DNA of 64,000 bases from the NCBI GenBank assembly GCA_013398055.1, contig VZRS01004383.1:469306-533305 (forward strand), written 5' to 3'. Of the stretch, positions 1-14,768 are shown in pieces. This DNA comes from Ifrita kowaldi. Its lineage: Eukaryota > Chordata > Aves > Passeriformes > Cinclosomatidae. The notes below the pieces were generated by a model. That model had not been told where the DNA came from and made no database searches. It was given only the letters and a program-made list of their open reading frames with translations. Both the position numbers and the translations under genes were made by a program. Each line of letters begins with the position of its first letter. The first letter of the stretch is position 1.

Positions 1-3000
1 AGCTCCAAAACAGGAAGTCTTTAAGATAAGTCCATAGCTCAGAAAGTATCACACAGAGGCCCTAGTAACTCCTGAGCTGTAGAATTACCAGTTTTGCCAA
101 AAGCAACAGATTTCCTTCTGATCTCAGAGCAACTGTTTCCACACAAATCACATGTGGAGACATTTTATAGGGGTTATGTTATCCATGCCTCTTCTGTTTT
201 CTCCTTGCATAGATTCTTGTATTTTGACACTACTTCTCCTCCCATATAAATGACCTTGTAAATTAAATTTATAGTTTCACAACTGGGGTCAGATGAGTAC
301 AGTTTGTTCTAGTTTGGAATATGGAATAGGAAGGAGTGTTCTTAATGGGTTTAGGATAGACATTACTGCTAGGGAATGGAAACAGACTCCACCAATCACT
401 GGAACAACAAACTGGGAATTGGGAATCCCTTATTCCATCTTGGCTGGCTAGGTGAACAAATCATGAAGTCTTTCTGTGGCTCCAGTTCACCCATCAGTAA
501 AGAGGAAATTTGATCATTCCTGTCGTCTTTAGAGAGAACTGATCTGCATTAAGCACTGACGTATTGACATAGAAATGACTATAAACACATAAATCTAGGT
601 CTCAGTGGTCCATGGTAGTGGTTAAATCAACTCACTGTTCAGGAGAATGACTCTGAGCCCAACTCTCCTGTCATGCTCTGGGCATGCTGATCCTTACCCA
701 TGCAGTACTTATCAGATACATCCTTGGGGCTGGCAGGCTTTGCTTTGTTCCCGCGTGCTCAGTGTGCTTTATCCATTTCCTACAGCGAACACGACGAGTG
801 CTGCAGATCGTGCAGCATTGTTCCCTCTCCAAAATGGAAAAACAGCCCTAATAAAAGATTATGGCAGCCACTGTACATGCTGTGTGCCAGCGTGTAAAAG
901 CTTCAGGAGAAGGGACAGAATTTTTGTCCAACTCTTCCTTAAAAGATGGCTTGCCAAGCTTCAAATTTACACCCCTTCAGCACTTAAAGATGTCTGATTT
1001 CATATATTGCTACTGGGTGATTAGTACTATTTATTCATCACTGGAAGGTTATAAAACAATCCAGTAAAATATCTGACTGTACAGACACTATGCAGAGAGA
1101 AATGTGGAAATAGAGGGAGTGTGAGAAGTCAAGACCCACTAATAAATTTGTTAGGTGCAGAACTCAACAGACAGAAACTGCACTGGCAGTTTTGTCACTG
1201 CTAGTGACAAATCCAGAAAATTACAGATTCATAAAAAGCTGAACATGTTTTTTTCTCAGTGTCTTTCTCAGCCCGGTTCCCACCCCAGACAACTGCAGCA
1301 TTTTGGCTGCCATTTTGCTACAGGAGGCAAAGTTTAGTAAGCAGGACACAAGATCAGGAGTCAGCACACTGGGGCTTTACTCTTGGCTATGCCAGTGACC
1401 TGCTTGGCCTTTTTCATCACTTCATGGAAACAACCAGCACCTCTGTGAGTCTTTATTTCTGTTCCTGCACTTCGCAAGTCCTATGAGCAGAGCTGTCCCT
1501 GCATGTGCAACACGTGCAATGCATAACAAATCCCCAGTCCTGGCCAAGAGCCTCAAATACTAAAATAAATCAAATTATTGTTAGTAAATGTCAAAAAATG
1601 CACTCTCAGAAAAATCAAATCGTTGGCAGAAGACCTGTAAAGAAATGTCATTTTTTTCCATTTTCATTCCTCTCTCGTTCAACTTTCAACTTTATATGTT
1701 AATCCTACAAATATTCATCCAAAAAATAAGTCATTCATTGCTTGTCTTTCAGGCCTAATACTGGTGCTGTCCTTACTCAGGTAGTCTGTCCATTTTCCAA
1801 ATTAATTTGCTTTTTTGAAGACCCCCATCATTCTCAGTAGTTAACAGATCATGCAATTTACACTGATAAAGGACCAAAACCAAAAAAATAGAGAGCAGTC
1901 CAGTACCTTACATCTTTTTACGCGTTCTTCTCCTGCTTTCCTCTGCTAGGCTTCTTTGGCTCTTGTTTTCAGTGCCTCAGAATAAAAAATGAAACACTTA
2001 AAACCTGTCTGAACAGAATGGCCAAAATAATAAGGAAGAGATATCACATGACTCATTGGAAAATTCAGTTTCGTGACAGTTACACCTAAAAGCTCAAATC
2101 TGTCCCTAGCTCCAATCTGTCCCTAGAATATACTCTGCAACACGACAGGACTGTCTGCACTGCAGGAAGCTGTTGGCACTCCAAGCCAGGGTCACTTTGG
2201 AGCACATTTGGAGGAAAAAAGAAATCTTTGTTGCCCTTATGATTGTTTTTATTAAATCTGATAGAAGTCTAGACATATAACTAACCAGGGGGAAGCAATA
2301 GGCAGAATGCAGGGAAAACAGTCAAGGGCTCTATGGCACACATTGATTATCCATAACCCTCTACATTTCATCACAGGGAATATGAATAATGTGTGTGTTC
2401 ATTTCACAAACCATATCAAATGGACAGGCTTGAGTCCTTCAACAGTGCGGAATGTGGGGCAGTAGCACCGGCACCCTGATCATCAGGCTCTGCCTTATGG
2501 TTGACTCCTGGTTAAAGCTGGACTAGAAACAAACAGGGCTGAAGGCATCTGAAAAAATACTGTTCCTCAGCAGTGAGGTCATCTCCTACTCAAACAGCTA
2601 GTAGGTAAGTTGTGTAACGGGAAAATCCAAGCTGAAATATTTCAACTGCCAAAGATTATGAATTCTTTGTTTTGCTTTGGAAACAAATGCACAGTAGAGA
2701 CCAGAATCACAGAGCAAGGAAGACAAAACAAAGGCTTTGTTTGTAAGGGGATGGAACCACTGCTCTCTGGTCAGGGATGAGGTTGGCTGATGTGTTTTCC
2801 ATAATAGTCAATTGAACAATCTCAGCCCTCTCTCCCAGCCAAATACTAATCTGCTGAATTTATTACATTTGAGTTTTCAAATTAAAATTGCCATCAGTAA
2901 CTCGTGTGGCAAACAGCACAGACCATGTGACAAGAGAAAAAAAACACATCATGACAAGGTGGGCAAATTTGAGGAGCCCGAAGAACTGGGACACTGCACG

Positions 3001-6000
3001 ATGAACATTTTCTTGCTGAGCAAAAAGTGCAGCAGTTTAATGCGGTTATTTGTTAAAAACCTCTCTGTTCACCTCGGTAATGGGCTGTGCAGCCCAGATC
3101 TGGAAATGCAGTTGGTTTGACCAATGTGATACTATCAACTCAACAAAGCCAAATTGCAGAGGAAAAATGACATAGTAGCCAGAAATAATACATATACACA
3201 CAGAGAGAAGAAAAACCCAGCTTGGGTTGGGGGGTTTGGTTCGGTTTTGTTTTTAAGGTTTCTGCTCTCACAATCATAAACATCCTCAGGACAATAAAAG
3301 CTGATTCAGTATCGCAGTTATGCTGTCTGAGCTGGGTGAAATCCCAGGCCACAGAGCACAGGGTGTTTGGAGTTCTGCAGGCCCACAGTGTCACCCAGCA
3401 TTTCTGGCCAATCAAGCTGCTGGTGGTGACTTTATGGTCTGAATCTTAGCAAGGCTGAGGGCTTGAACCTTTTTACTCTTGCACTGCTACTCTGAGACAA
3501 GTGAACTCTGCAGAAAAGCAGTCTGCTGAAAACAGTAGGTCCATTCATCTCCAGTTGAATAAACTACAAGGTATGAACTCCACTCAGGTACCCACCCCAT
3601 TCTCTCAGTGCGACCTGTGCCAAACCATGTGTTTGATAGGATTTCTGTACAGAAATGCAGATGAGTCTGGGCTCAGTGGAAATGTCACACTGCACACACA
3701 CACAGAGGCACAAATTACCTGCAAAAGATCCAGAGTATAGCTGGCTTAAAAAAATGTTTTCAGAACAAGTCTGTTGCCAGAAATACTTTTTTATTAACCT
3801 TTTGTCCAAGTGACCGAAAATCATATTGGTGAATATTTGAATTCCTTTTCTAATCAGGGTACCATACAGCAAGCGATCCTGTCTTACTGATCCCTGGGGG
3901 TAGGAGTCTTAGGAGCTACTCAGATGGGATGTGCCACCCCTCCCATCATACTACCGCTTCCAGTTCGTATTTCCCAGTACAGATAAAACCAGAGCTGGAC
4001 CCCAAACATGCAAGGGATTGTACAGAGAGTTCATGCTTACAGTCCCCTCTGTAGGCGTAAGGCATTGACTGAGGGCATCATTCTCCTCGTACAGTTAAAG
4101 GAGCTGGGCACATTCAAATGACATCAATAGGATGGGATGTAGGTGCTCATCTCTCTTTGCTCTCTAAGAAGAGATTAACTTGGACAAAAAACATTACTTT
4201 TTTTCAGTCTTTTAGGGTTTTAATGATGACAAGAGCTAGACAAGAAAAATCCACTATGTGAAGCTAACAAAAGGAGACTTCCCATCCTCATTTTGCAAAA
4301 AAGAATAAACAAGGCTAAAACAAAATCAGTCCCTTGATCAAAAGGGATGTAAAAACTTACTAGAAAAGCTAAAGTCAAAACTTTGTTGTGTTTTTTTTTA
4401 GTGCAGCCCTTCCTTCCTCATGGTGAAGTATACAGGAAAAAGGCTCTCAGTGCTTTCCAGTAAACAGCAATGGAAAGACATCACTGACTTATTTCACACT
4501 TGGTGATTCGTGTCCATTTCTCTGTGAAAAGAACACTGTCCCCCTTTTCTTTCTTCCTGATTTAAGTCAAACACAGAAATTTAGGCTACTTTTCCAGTTT
4601 TCTTGGCATTTATTCCTCAAGACATTTTTTATGTTATTAATTTCACTATGGCCTGATTTTTCAACTGAGATTTGAGCAAGATTTGCAATCAACTTGACTT
4701 AATTCAGACAAGGTCTCAGACATTACTGCTTCCAGGCAAGAAGTAAAAATCATATCAGAGTTTTTAAGGGGAGGGGTTGTTCAGGTTTTTTCCAAGCCTC
4801 TAACAGGAATGTGTCACACAAGTTTTTCTCTATTTTTTCATTTAACAGGTTAATTTTACATGCAAAATATCTTCAGATAAGTATTTTTTTTCCTATATAA
4901 ACAGGAAAATTAAGTTAAACAACTAATAAAACATTTTGGTGGTCTTTTTGTGCATTATAGTTTAATTTCAAATTTAATCTAAATGCAGTCCAGGATGATG
5001 AACAAGCAAATAGTTAGTAGGTAGTTAGTGAAATCAAATATATTTTTCACCCTTTTCTAATAATTTAAATCCTACCAAATTTTGATGGTTAGGAGTCCTA
5101 ATGTTCTGTTAAATAATTGCTGTACATACACGTAGGGATAATACTACAGCAAAAGAGGTCAGGACCAAGGATAAAATCATCAAACTTTCAAAGATTTAAA
5201 GGTAGATATGGAACAAGGCTGAAGTGGCTCATTCAGTAGGTTGTTGACCATATTTAAAACCAGAAAGGAGATCTTTGCCACCCACTGCTTTCCAGCAAGC
5301 AGCACAGACTCTCAGGTGCACAGCAGAAGTTCCTGCCTTCTCAACTCCTCAGAGGTAGAGAAGCACCTCTGGGCATTTCTTCCCCCCCAAAAAAGAACCA
5401 GATTGAGAAAATACAGTTCAGAGGGCTCCTGGTCTACACATCTTTTTGTCACTCCATCTCTGGTGGTTTTTGATGACATATACAAACATAGTTGTCCTTC
5501 CTCTCTCATAAACCTAAAGATTCTTTCTCCCTTGTCTGTCATGCTGTTTCAAACATCGGTCCTGCAGCAGTCACTCCCCATCCCAAGGAAATCTCAGCAG
5601 GAGCCAGAGGAACTTTTTCATTGCCACTGCCAGTATTTCACATGATTTTGCTGACTGTTGTTTGTTTGTAGCTGCTCCGTGGAGCAGAGAGAGTTACTGA
5701 GATTGACATTTGTGTTTTTAAGTTGCCATTAACATAATGGAAATGGTGTGTAACTCCCATCTCCCCAGCCATCAAGGGGCTGTCAGCCTTAGTCAGTGTC
5801 CCAACGCCCTCTCACTCATCCTCCTTAAAAGCAAATGAGTGGCTCTGCGTCTGTTGTTTCTTCCAGAGGCAAGCCCAGCAGGGTCCTCCTTCCCTCTAAC
5901 TCACCCTCATCCAGAGGTTTGTGTTTTAGTAACTTGAAACATCCTGTAAAATCTATCAGGATTAGTTTCCAGTATAGAAGCACTTGTACTCGATCCAAGC

Positions 6001-9000
6001 CAATCAAATGTTCCTCAGATACTAAGCCCTAGGGTTTAAGGGAGCACACCCAACATATTAAGCAAAAATGACCTTCTTAATGCGGCTACTACATTCTCCT
6101 TTTTGACCCCTCTTGACACAATTTTGGCCGAGACAAGACAGAGAGTTAAAGGCATTGTGAATGGGCCAAAAATAATATAGTAAGAGTGTCTCTGATGTCA
6201 CCAGGACGTTATATCCTTAGACAAAAAAAGCAGTTTTTAGATGAAACTGGACATTTTTCACATATTAGTGAAAGAGACTTTTTAGTAGATAACATTTTGC
6301 TTTCGAACTCATTTTTCAGTCTTTCCCAATGGAATTACTAACCAAACTAAGGGGGTTAGGAGCTCCCATTATAATAAAACACAAGCCAGAACTTACAAGC
6401 CGTGTATGACCTGGCAGTCCAGAGGTTATGGTGAGTAAGAAGGTAGACCACAGAAAACCAAAGAACAGGAAACTTTCAGACTAGTGTTGATGGAAAAGCT
6501 TTGGATTACATGGATGCAGTACTGAATAACTCGTTTCAAAGCAAACAGCTCTACCAGAAGTTTCTGCCCCATTTATGGAGGAAAGGCTGAAGATGTACGA
6601 TGTAAGAATTCAGGAGTTACATTAAGCTGCAAAGTCTGATTTTGAGTTATATACAGCAAGAACTGGGTTTACACAACTCCATGGAGCGACTTCCCCTTCT
6701 GCCATCCACAGGCTCCAGTGACTGACTGAGCTCCTCAATTTCAAACCCCAGTACTTATTGTTCCATCAAAGCTGGTTTGATGCTCAGTTCATCTATATGT
6801 ACAGGCAATTTCATGGAATTTCTGGAAGGCCACAGATACACAATACTTAAACAATTCGGTACAGTCCTCTGTTAAAATCACTCTTTCTGTGCAGCCATGG
6901 AAAGAACTTCTTTTTCCACCAGTGGCAATTTCAGAAACATCCAGATGCTGACAATTTCAAGAACGGCAAAGCTTTTCAGTGGGATTAAAATCAATCTAAT
7001 CCAACACTTCCCCATTCTCTGGGAGGGGTTTTAAAACTGGAATATTGCGCATAAGTATGAGCTTCTCTTGCTGACAGATATTAAGGGGCAATAAATGAAT
7101 GGCTCAGAAATGTATGTTCCCACAGTCAGTGATCAGATTGTGTGATGCTCTGCTGCCTTAGTTTCAGTATTAACTTGGATCCAGGTGAGCAGGTGGTTAA
7201 TTTTAATCCTGACCACTAAAATGCAACACAACTTGTAAAAGAAAAAGGAGGCTTGGCTAAAAACAGGAGCTGATTTCCTTGAGCAAATTCCTTGATCAGA
7301 TTTCTGAAAATATAATGTAACACTAATAATAAATTTAAACTTTGACCGAGGTTAGCTCTTTAATTTCCACTGGAATAAAGGCCAACAGATGTCTCCAGAA
7401 TAACACAAACAAAACAAAAAATGCAATATATTTGACAAAAAGTCCAAATCTCACTGGGACAGTTGTACATTCAGTTCCCACTACTATTAATTGTAAGCAT
7501 TCATTTATGAAAACATGTGTCATCAGCTGCTACAGCTCAGTTGATGAGTGGCAACTTGGTGACTTGAGGCCAAAATCCACTAGAGGCAGCCTCTTTGTGC
7601 TGCCTGATGTTTAAAAAAACTGTGGCTTTCAATTAATATTGAGGGAGTTAGAGGTTAAAGAATAAATATTTAAAACAAAGCTGACAAAACTCAAGACACA
7701 TTCATTTCAAGGAGCAGAGTCCTCACTCTTTCCATTTTGCATAAACCTGCTCTGGTTACCTTTAGGCTTCCACTGAGCAGGTTCCTCATGGCAATGATGT
7801 AAGAACCCCAGCTCTGCCCTCTCTATGAGGTAGAAATGAGTTACCCGAATTCAAAAGAATCTAGTACTACCTAATCCAGACTAATATCACAGAGACATTT
7901 CAATCACTCCCACAAAGCTCAGACTAACACGTTGACAAAACTGGGGACCAGGGAGAGATAAAAGAGGCTTCCACAATGTCTTGCCTGAGTCCTTATCACT
8001 ATTTAACTTCCATATTCTTAAGAAAATTCAGTCAAAAAGACCATACCACTAAATAGCCAGATGCTCTTCTGGTGTGAATTTGTGAAACTCAAACCCATGT
8101 ACTGCCCAGGCTTTTTAATCACAACTCAGGTACAAGACATTTGAGATCTGATTCCTTATTCCAGGCAATTATTAGACCCATACTACCATATACTTACAAT
8201 AATATCTTTTTTCATTTTAAAAATATTTTAAGATTTTGGTCCAAGTGAAAAAAAGAGGGGGAAAAAAGTGTTTTTTAATTTTAAAACCTTCATGTTGTTT
8301 TTCCGGTCTTAACTGTGTGGTTTTCTGACATGACATATATTCCTAGATACCAGACGTTGAGAAACATCAGATCACACTGAGAAGCAAATTAAGTTGATTT
8401 TCTTCCCAGATCTAGATCACCTGACCTGGACCACAATTACTAAAGCTAATATGCTATTCTATCATAAAGGTCAGTATTTGCTGATTACACTCATTTTTGC
8501 CATATTCAGCCTACAAAACTTGCTTTAAAACCTCTGAGAAAACACACAACTTGTTTGGAAATGTAGAAATTATATACTTGGCTGTAATTTCTCTGAGCCT
8601 AATTTATAGATTAATTCAAATATTCTGGATGACTCCTTGCTCAAAATCTTCATCAGAGCACAGCAATAGTGCAGGAGGCATTGGGGTGGGAGAGACGGTG
8701 GGACCAACACCATGGTACAACTGAAAGCAACACAGGGTTATTGTTTGGAGGAGGGAAAGTTTTGTGCAGAAAGGGAATGGAGGGCAGCCTGGAACAGAGA
8801 TTGGTGTCAAGGGGGAATCCTGCTGCGAGAAATGTACTGAGCCCAGAAACTGTCTCTGTTTTTATTACTATTTATAATTATAAATCAATGACAGCAAGCT
8901 TTCAAACTTTCCTTTCACAGCAAAATCCCAAGGTCATGGGAATCACCAATGCCACAAATAGATGAGTAAGATGAAAACATGAAAACCTGCCCTGCACAGG

Positions 9001-12000
9001 GCCTGTCAGCTACAGGCTCCCATTCCTTCACCCTACGTCCCTCTCCTCCCAGTGGCTCCTCATCTCCACTGGACAGACTCATTGTAAAGTGGGCACTACC
9101 TCAACACTAAGCTCCAGCAGCACTGGCAAATTCAAGAGTAAACCCAGGTTCACCATGCACCAGGGCACCACGCTTGCTGCTTCCCTGTGAAACCTTTGGG
9201 TTAGTGCCGCATTCATTTGAGCTCTGCTCTCTGTGTTGACGGCAATACAACTGCGATTGCCACGACGCTCTTTGTCATCAGCTGAAGCCGGGATGGGAGC
9301 CCAGCACAGACAGCACATCCTGAATGAGAGCCGTGCCTGGAAGAACACTTCAGCTGTGGCCCTCACAGTCTCAGGGAAAAAAAACAGAGTAGGCCAGCAG
9401 AAAGAGACACGTCTGCTCTGAGTGATGGCAAGCAGAGAGAATCAGGAGAAAATAACCATGATTAGGACAGCTGGGCTTCCCTGATGGACTGTCTCCTTTG
9501 CTATCCATCACCTTTCAACCCTCTCTTCCTGCAGATCCCAATCTTTTAAGATCTTCACATCTTACATCATTTGCACTCCAAGACTTCCCCAGACAGCCAA
9601 ACCAACCCATTCTCCTGCCATGTTCTGCTTGCTGCTGTCCTAGCCACTTCCTTTCACCTTCCTCTTTCTCTGCCGAAGGGAGGTGCAGCTGCCAGTCAAA
9701 CCACACATCTCCTGTAGGCTCTAAAGAGTTCTGTCTTTGCCAGGATTCAAATGTGAAAAATCATTGTGCTGGAAATTTGGGAACCATTTAAATTTGAATG
9801 AGAGTAAAAGCCCACAGACTACCTTCAAATCATGTAGAAATTCATATAACTTGGCTATGAATCAGTTTCATTCTTTGCAAAAACAACCAGAGCTTTTTTT
9901 ACTGCAGGTCCTCGGCAATCACAGCTGTTAGATCACACAGCTCAATACAAGGTCTCACATTACAAGAGTTATTACAGATAACAGTAAATTTATTATTGAA
10001 AACAAGGTGTTCTGTGGCTGCTCCTGCACAGCACAAGGAGTCCTGGAATGAAAATTGCTTGTCTAAAAAATAATTTGAATTTGGATGGCTTGCAATGAAC
10101 ACAGCCACATGCCAATCCCAGGGTGCTCTGCCTGCACCAGGATTACTGAAATAACTTCACTGGCACTTGGGAAGCTCATTGAAACACAGTTTCTTTTGAC
10201 AGCTTGGAGCTGGTAGGAAATTTTTCCATTTAAAGCAACCTGTATGTCCCTCAATATGGCCCCCTCCAAAGCAGGGCTTTGCTTTCCACAGAAAACTGCA
10301 ACTTTTCATCAGAAAAGCTAAAAGATTTTCTTTTTCCCAGCAAAAAGATTTTCAGCTTTTCAAACAACAGAAGTTTCTCAGAAAAATAAAATGTTTTCAA
10401 CATCGGCACCAGGTACAAACTGCCTGGAGCCCCAGGACTAACTGGGCCACTGTTTCCTGCTGCAGTCATTCCCCCTCTGGAGCACTAATCCTCAGCTGAG
10501 CCTCGAATTAAGAAGCTGTAACACCCACCATGAGTAAGCACTATAGCTGAGTGAAAATTTCCCTCAGCATTTGTTCCTCTGGGCATGACTAACCAGGATA
10601 TAACTTAAGGTATTTTTCCTACCCTCTCTTTTTACAATGCAGGCAGTACAGACAGTTACATTCTAGTGGAAACATTACTCCAGCCACTACCCTCACCAGT
10701 AAACACACACATGCTCCTTTCCTCTGATCTGTCCTGAATGGAGCCGTTTACCAGCAGGTGCCTCTGATTATTCTGTCCTTGGAGCTGCATCCAGCTATGA
10801 ACCAACAACTGACACAAGTATCAGCACAACCACCAGTTCCTAAGTCAGTATTACCTTCTGTCAGAAGGATCTCTCTCTACAGAAAAAGTGCAAACCAGGT
10901 CCTCAGAGAGAGATTAAGAATCACCTTCTCAAAATTGTTTAAGCACAGGTAGGCACTTAATGGGGTTCTCAAAGGTCCCCACAGAGGTTAAGGATCCAAA
11001 TCCCGTAGGTAACGCAAACATTTAGAACACCTACATGTCTACTGAAACAACAGTGAGGCCACAGAAGCATTCAGGAAGACATGATACCTTTTACTGAAAG
11101 TAATGTAATACTAGTTAATCCCATATAACAAGGTCATGTAGTTAAAAAAAATACCGTAGTCATTTCCACAGAGAGAAAATTATCTACCTTCTGTAACCTT
11201 GGCAGCCAACGATGCTCAAACCCTTACACAGAAAAGTAATGTGATCTTTCTTACATGACCAAGAGATGCTCAACCCTAATAACACTGGAACTCCGGAGAT
11301 ACAGAAGTGGCATTTGCTGTAAAACTCTGCTGCAGAATCAAAGTTTATGATAATGGGTTTTTTTGTTTCTGTGGCTACAAAAAACGAGATTTAAAATGTG
11401 AACTGAACTCAGAAAACAATTTCCATTTCGTCAGGACTACAGATTTTGCTGTTTAGTTCCATGTTCAATGCCCAGTTGCAGCCAAAGAGAAACAACTCTG
11501 TATCTTACTGTTTGTGGGAACATGCACAGAGCAGTGAGCTATCTCTGTACTTCTCTGTATCCAAGATGCTTACTTCAGAAGCACCATTCTCTCCATTTTA
11601 CAACTAAATTCTCTAATATTTTCCCCCTCTGTTCCTTAAAGCAGGGTTTGGAAAAGCAAGCCCCTAACTGTGCCATCCGCAGTGCAGATGCCATCTCAGC
11701 AGCCAGCCAGCTACACTCGGGCCAGGTGGCAAACACCACCTAAACGCTGCCTTCAAACATCTCTCACTCTATCCAGGGAGCCTTTTCCTCACACCAGATA
11801 AAATTCTGGGCACAGAAAGGGCCTGGCTGAGGGAGGGAAGGAGAAATAATATGGGATTTCCAGTTTCTTTTTCAGTCACTATGAAAATATCTTTTGAAAT
11901 AACAACCTTTAAAGTGAAAAAACATTTTTACTGCTCCAAGATGTGATTCTTACTTTCTTTTTTCATTTTTAAAGCAGAACAGAACTCATGCGTGCTTGGG

Positions 12001-13894
12001 TCATTTGTGAGCCCTGGCAGGTTTCAGAGAGGTTCAAAGCCATGGGACATACAGTTTTAGCCCCGTCTCTGGAGGCTTGCTACTGGGAGACCTCTGAGAG
12101 CTGAAGGGGCCTCTCCTGTGCCCTCATACAGGGTCCAAGCACTGGAGTACCAGGGAACTTGGAATTGTGGATGGTACAATTAAATCTAGTTCTCACTTCC
12201 CAGACACACAAAGCCCAGCCATGTCACAACTGAACAGCCGGAATAAAATCTGTGCTTCTCAGAGGAGAGGAGACCTTCCTGTACAAGTACCAAAGCCTTG
12301 GTAGTGACTTTGTTTTTCTCCATGTCAGCCAGGAGCTGACCCATCCATTACCACAAAGGACACTTATTCAATGTTGATGGAGAAGGAAGTGTACCACCTA
12401 CTGAGTCACCCAGGCCACATCCTAACACCTGGCTGTGGCCTTGCTGGGCTTCCACTTAAACATGAATCTACCCCACGTACAGATGTAGAAAAAGTCTATA
12501 ATAAAACCTCAAACCACACGAGACTTTCCTGGATGGAAGGGTATACTGTGATCTCCTAAAGTGCATGGACTTCCAGAAGAAAACTGAAATTCATCTGCTT
12601 TGCTTTTGTCCAGTTTCAGGGGTAACAACTGTGCATGTCACATCCCAAATCAAGGTATAAAATTAAGTTTCCTTGTAATCAGAAACAAAATCATGGCTAC
12701 AATTTTTTTTTCTTTCAAATGGACTGCGCAAAACTATGGCCAAATCTGGCAAGGTGTTAGAAGCCTAATCTACCACTTTCCGTAACTACCTCTGAAAGCT
12801 CATCCAATATTATTATCATTCTCACAAGACTTTTGAACATAAAATACTGGATTTTTTTAAAGCTAAACTACAGACATTTCTTACAAATTAAATTCTCGCC
12901 TACTGGGCAATGAATCACTCGCCATCCACAGTACACCCAATAGTTGACAAACAAAACAGTATTTACCACCCTATTGCAAAACACGGCACGACTGTATTTT
13001 GGGAAATGATTCTTCACTAAAAAAACATCGTCCAGTGCAGTACAATGGTACAAGAGTCCCACAAATATGATGCTACATCCTGTGACTGGCTGTGAAACAA
13101 GCGTGAAAACAGTCGCATTTTGGGGGCTGGTGGAAGCACACTCTTTTCCAGGGAACTTCAGCTCACAGGTGGGCTCACTCACCGTTGGTTTGTCCTCAGT
13201 CAGACCACAACCCCTTTAACCCTATGCTGAGGGACTCAGCCCCTTGGCGGCTCTCCCACAGGCAGGATGATCCAGCCCCACCCTTCAAACGCACTTTCTC
13301 CAAAATGCTGCCACGTGGTTTCCCCCACAAAATCAATGTTTACCTACCTAAAGCTTCACGTCCTTCTGGATCTTCCACCTGAACAAATGAAACAGCTCCG
13401 TGCTTGAGCTCAGGTCCCAAAACCATAAATGCAAAGTATGAGGGGAGGAAGAGGTAAGCTCAGGAAGAGAAGGAAAGATGTTTCTGTAATTAGCATCCTT
13501 TTTAAATCTGAATTTCTTGCCTCTTTTAAACTAACATTTGCAACGTGTAATTTTGAAAAACCTTCAGTGCTGGAAGTATCTGCAACAGCTGTGCTTCTTC
13601 ATATACAGAATATCAAGAGCATCACCCAGATTGGTGCATCGCTGCACATGAGAGAACATAGACAGTTCCAAAAGAAAAAAACCACCTCAGTTCATATGGC
13701 AAATAAGATTGCTACTAATGCTTCACTAAAAATAAACTTAAGTCTTCTGGGACACTTACTGAATTTCCCCATAACTTCCCAGTTTTCTCACAGAATAATT
13801 ATTTTTATTGTCACGCAGAGAGCTGTATTCTGAAATATAAATGTGACAAGTTAAACAAATTATTTGTTCTACTGCACAGAGGTCACCTTCTTGA
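1..13894. other. Gene-poor flank 3' of HAO1, left part
   Basis: About 13.9 kb of AT-rich unique sequence with frequent A- and T-runs. Open frames are short, lie on both strands and show no recognisable domain. The few features noted are a 17-bp duplication (2091-2126) and a segment with more CpG than its surroundings (12868-13182). Confidence 0.6.
2091..2126. repeat. 17-bp tandem duplication
   Basis: The unit agctc(a/c)aatctgtccct occurs twice head to tail (2091-2107 and 2108-2124) with one mismatch. It looks like a small local duplication. Confidence 0.85.
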
Positions 13895-13996
13895 AGTACT
13901 CAAGGCCAGGCTGGATGTGATCCTGCACAACCTGGCAGGGGGGCTGGAATGAGATGGTCTTTAGGGTCCTTCTCAATGCAACCATTTTATGATTCT
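13895..13996 (+). repeat. CR1 LINE 3' end
   Basis: Reads tcaaggccaggctggatgtg, then atcctgcacaacctggcagg and ggggctggaatgagatggtc, ending caaccattttatgattct. This is the decayed final ~100 bp of a CR1 element in plus orientation. Confidence 0.85.
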
Positions 13997-14737
13997 GCAC
14001 ACGACGGGGCCCTGCAAGGACCCAGCCTTTCACACCCTGATTTCCAGCTCCTCAAACCGTCTGGAATGGAGATATGAGCAGGCACACTGTTAAAGGACAG
14101 AAAAATCACCTCACAGCCACCTTATGCTGCAAAAGGAACATCAGCATCCATTCCCACACAGAGATGAAATCAAAATCTGCATCATACATCAAATCCAAGA
14201 GTCTGGCAAGAAGGAAAAGGTGAGATTATTTGGCAGGTTTTGTCTGAGCCACAGCAGGAACCTCCAGTAGGGCTGGCAGGCTGTGACTCCATGAGGCTGC
14301 TTATGAAATCCACCTTCTACCTGCTAAATTAAAACATAAAGACTACAGCAGAAATCTCCTAGTTTTATGTTTGTAATAGGAATGAGCCACTTAAACAGCT
14401 CCATTTTCTCTAGGTTATGGACTAACTTCAGTGGCTTTGGATGCAAAGCCAGAGCAGCCTGGCTTCAGGGGAACTACTTCATGTTTCAGCCTGATGCCTC
14501 AGACTGAATTCAAGTTGAGGGGATGAGGCTATCACGTCAGCAGCACTCTTGCCTAACGTTTTGAGTCACATATTGTATTAGTCACAAGACACAGTAATTG
14601 ATTTTCCATCCTTTTTTTTTTCTAGCCGTGATGAATAACCCCTCTTATGGAGCAGGTTTTCCTAAGTAGTTTTGATTAGAAAAAATGGGTCACCTTCCCA
14701 AAAAGCTACTGAGCAGATAAAAAACCCAACCAGAAGC

Positions 14738-14768
<31 letters not shown>

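Noticed and set aside
13429..13833. 134-codon plus-strand open frame
   Set aside because: AT-rich, Lys/Ser-rich translation without a domain or splice context; treated as chance.
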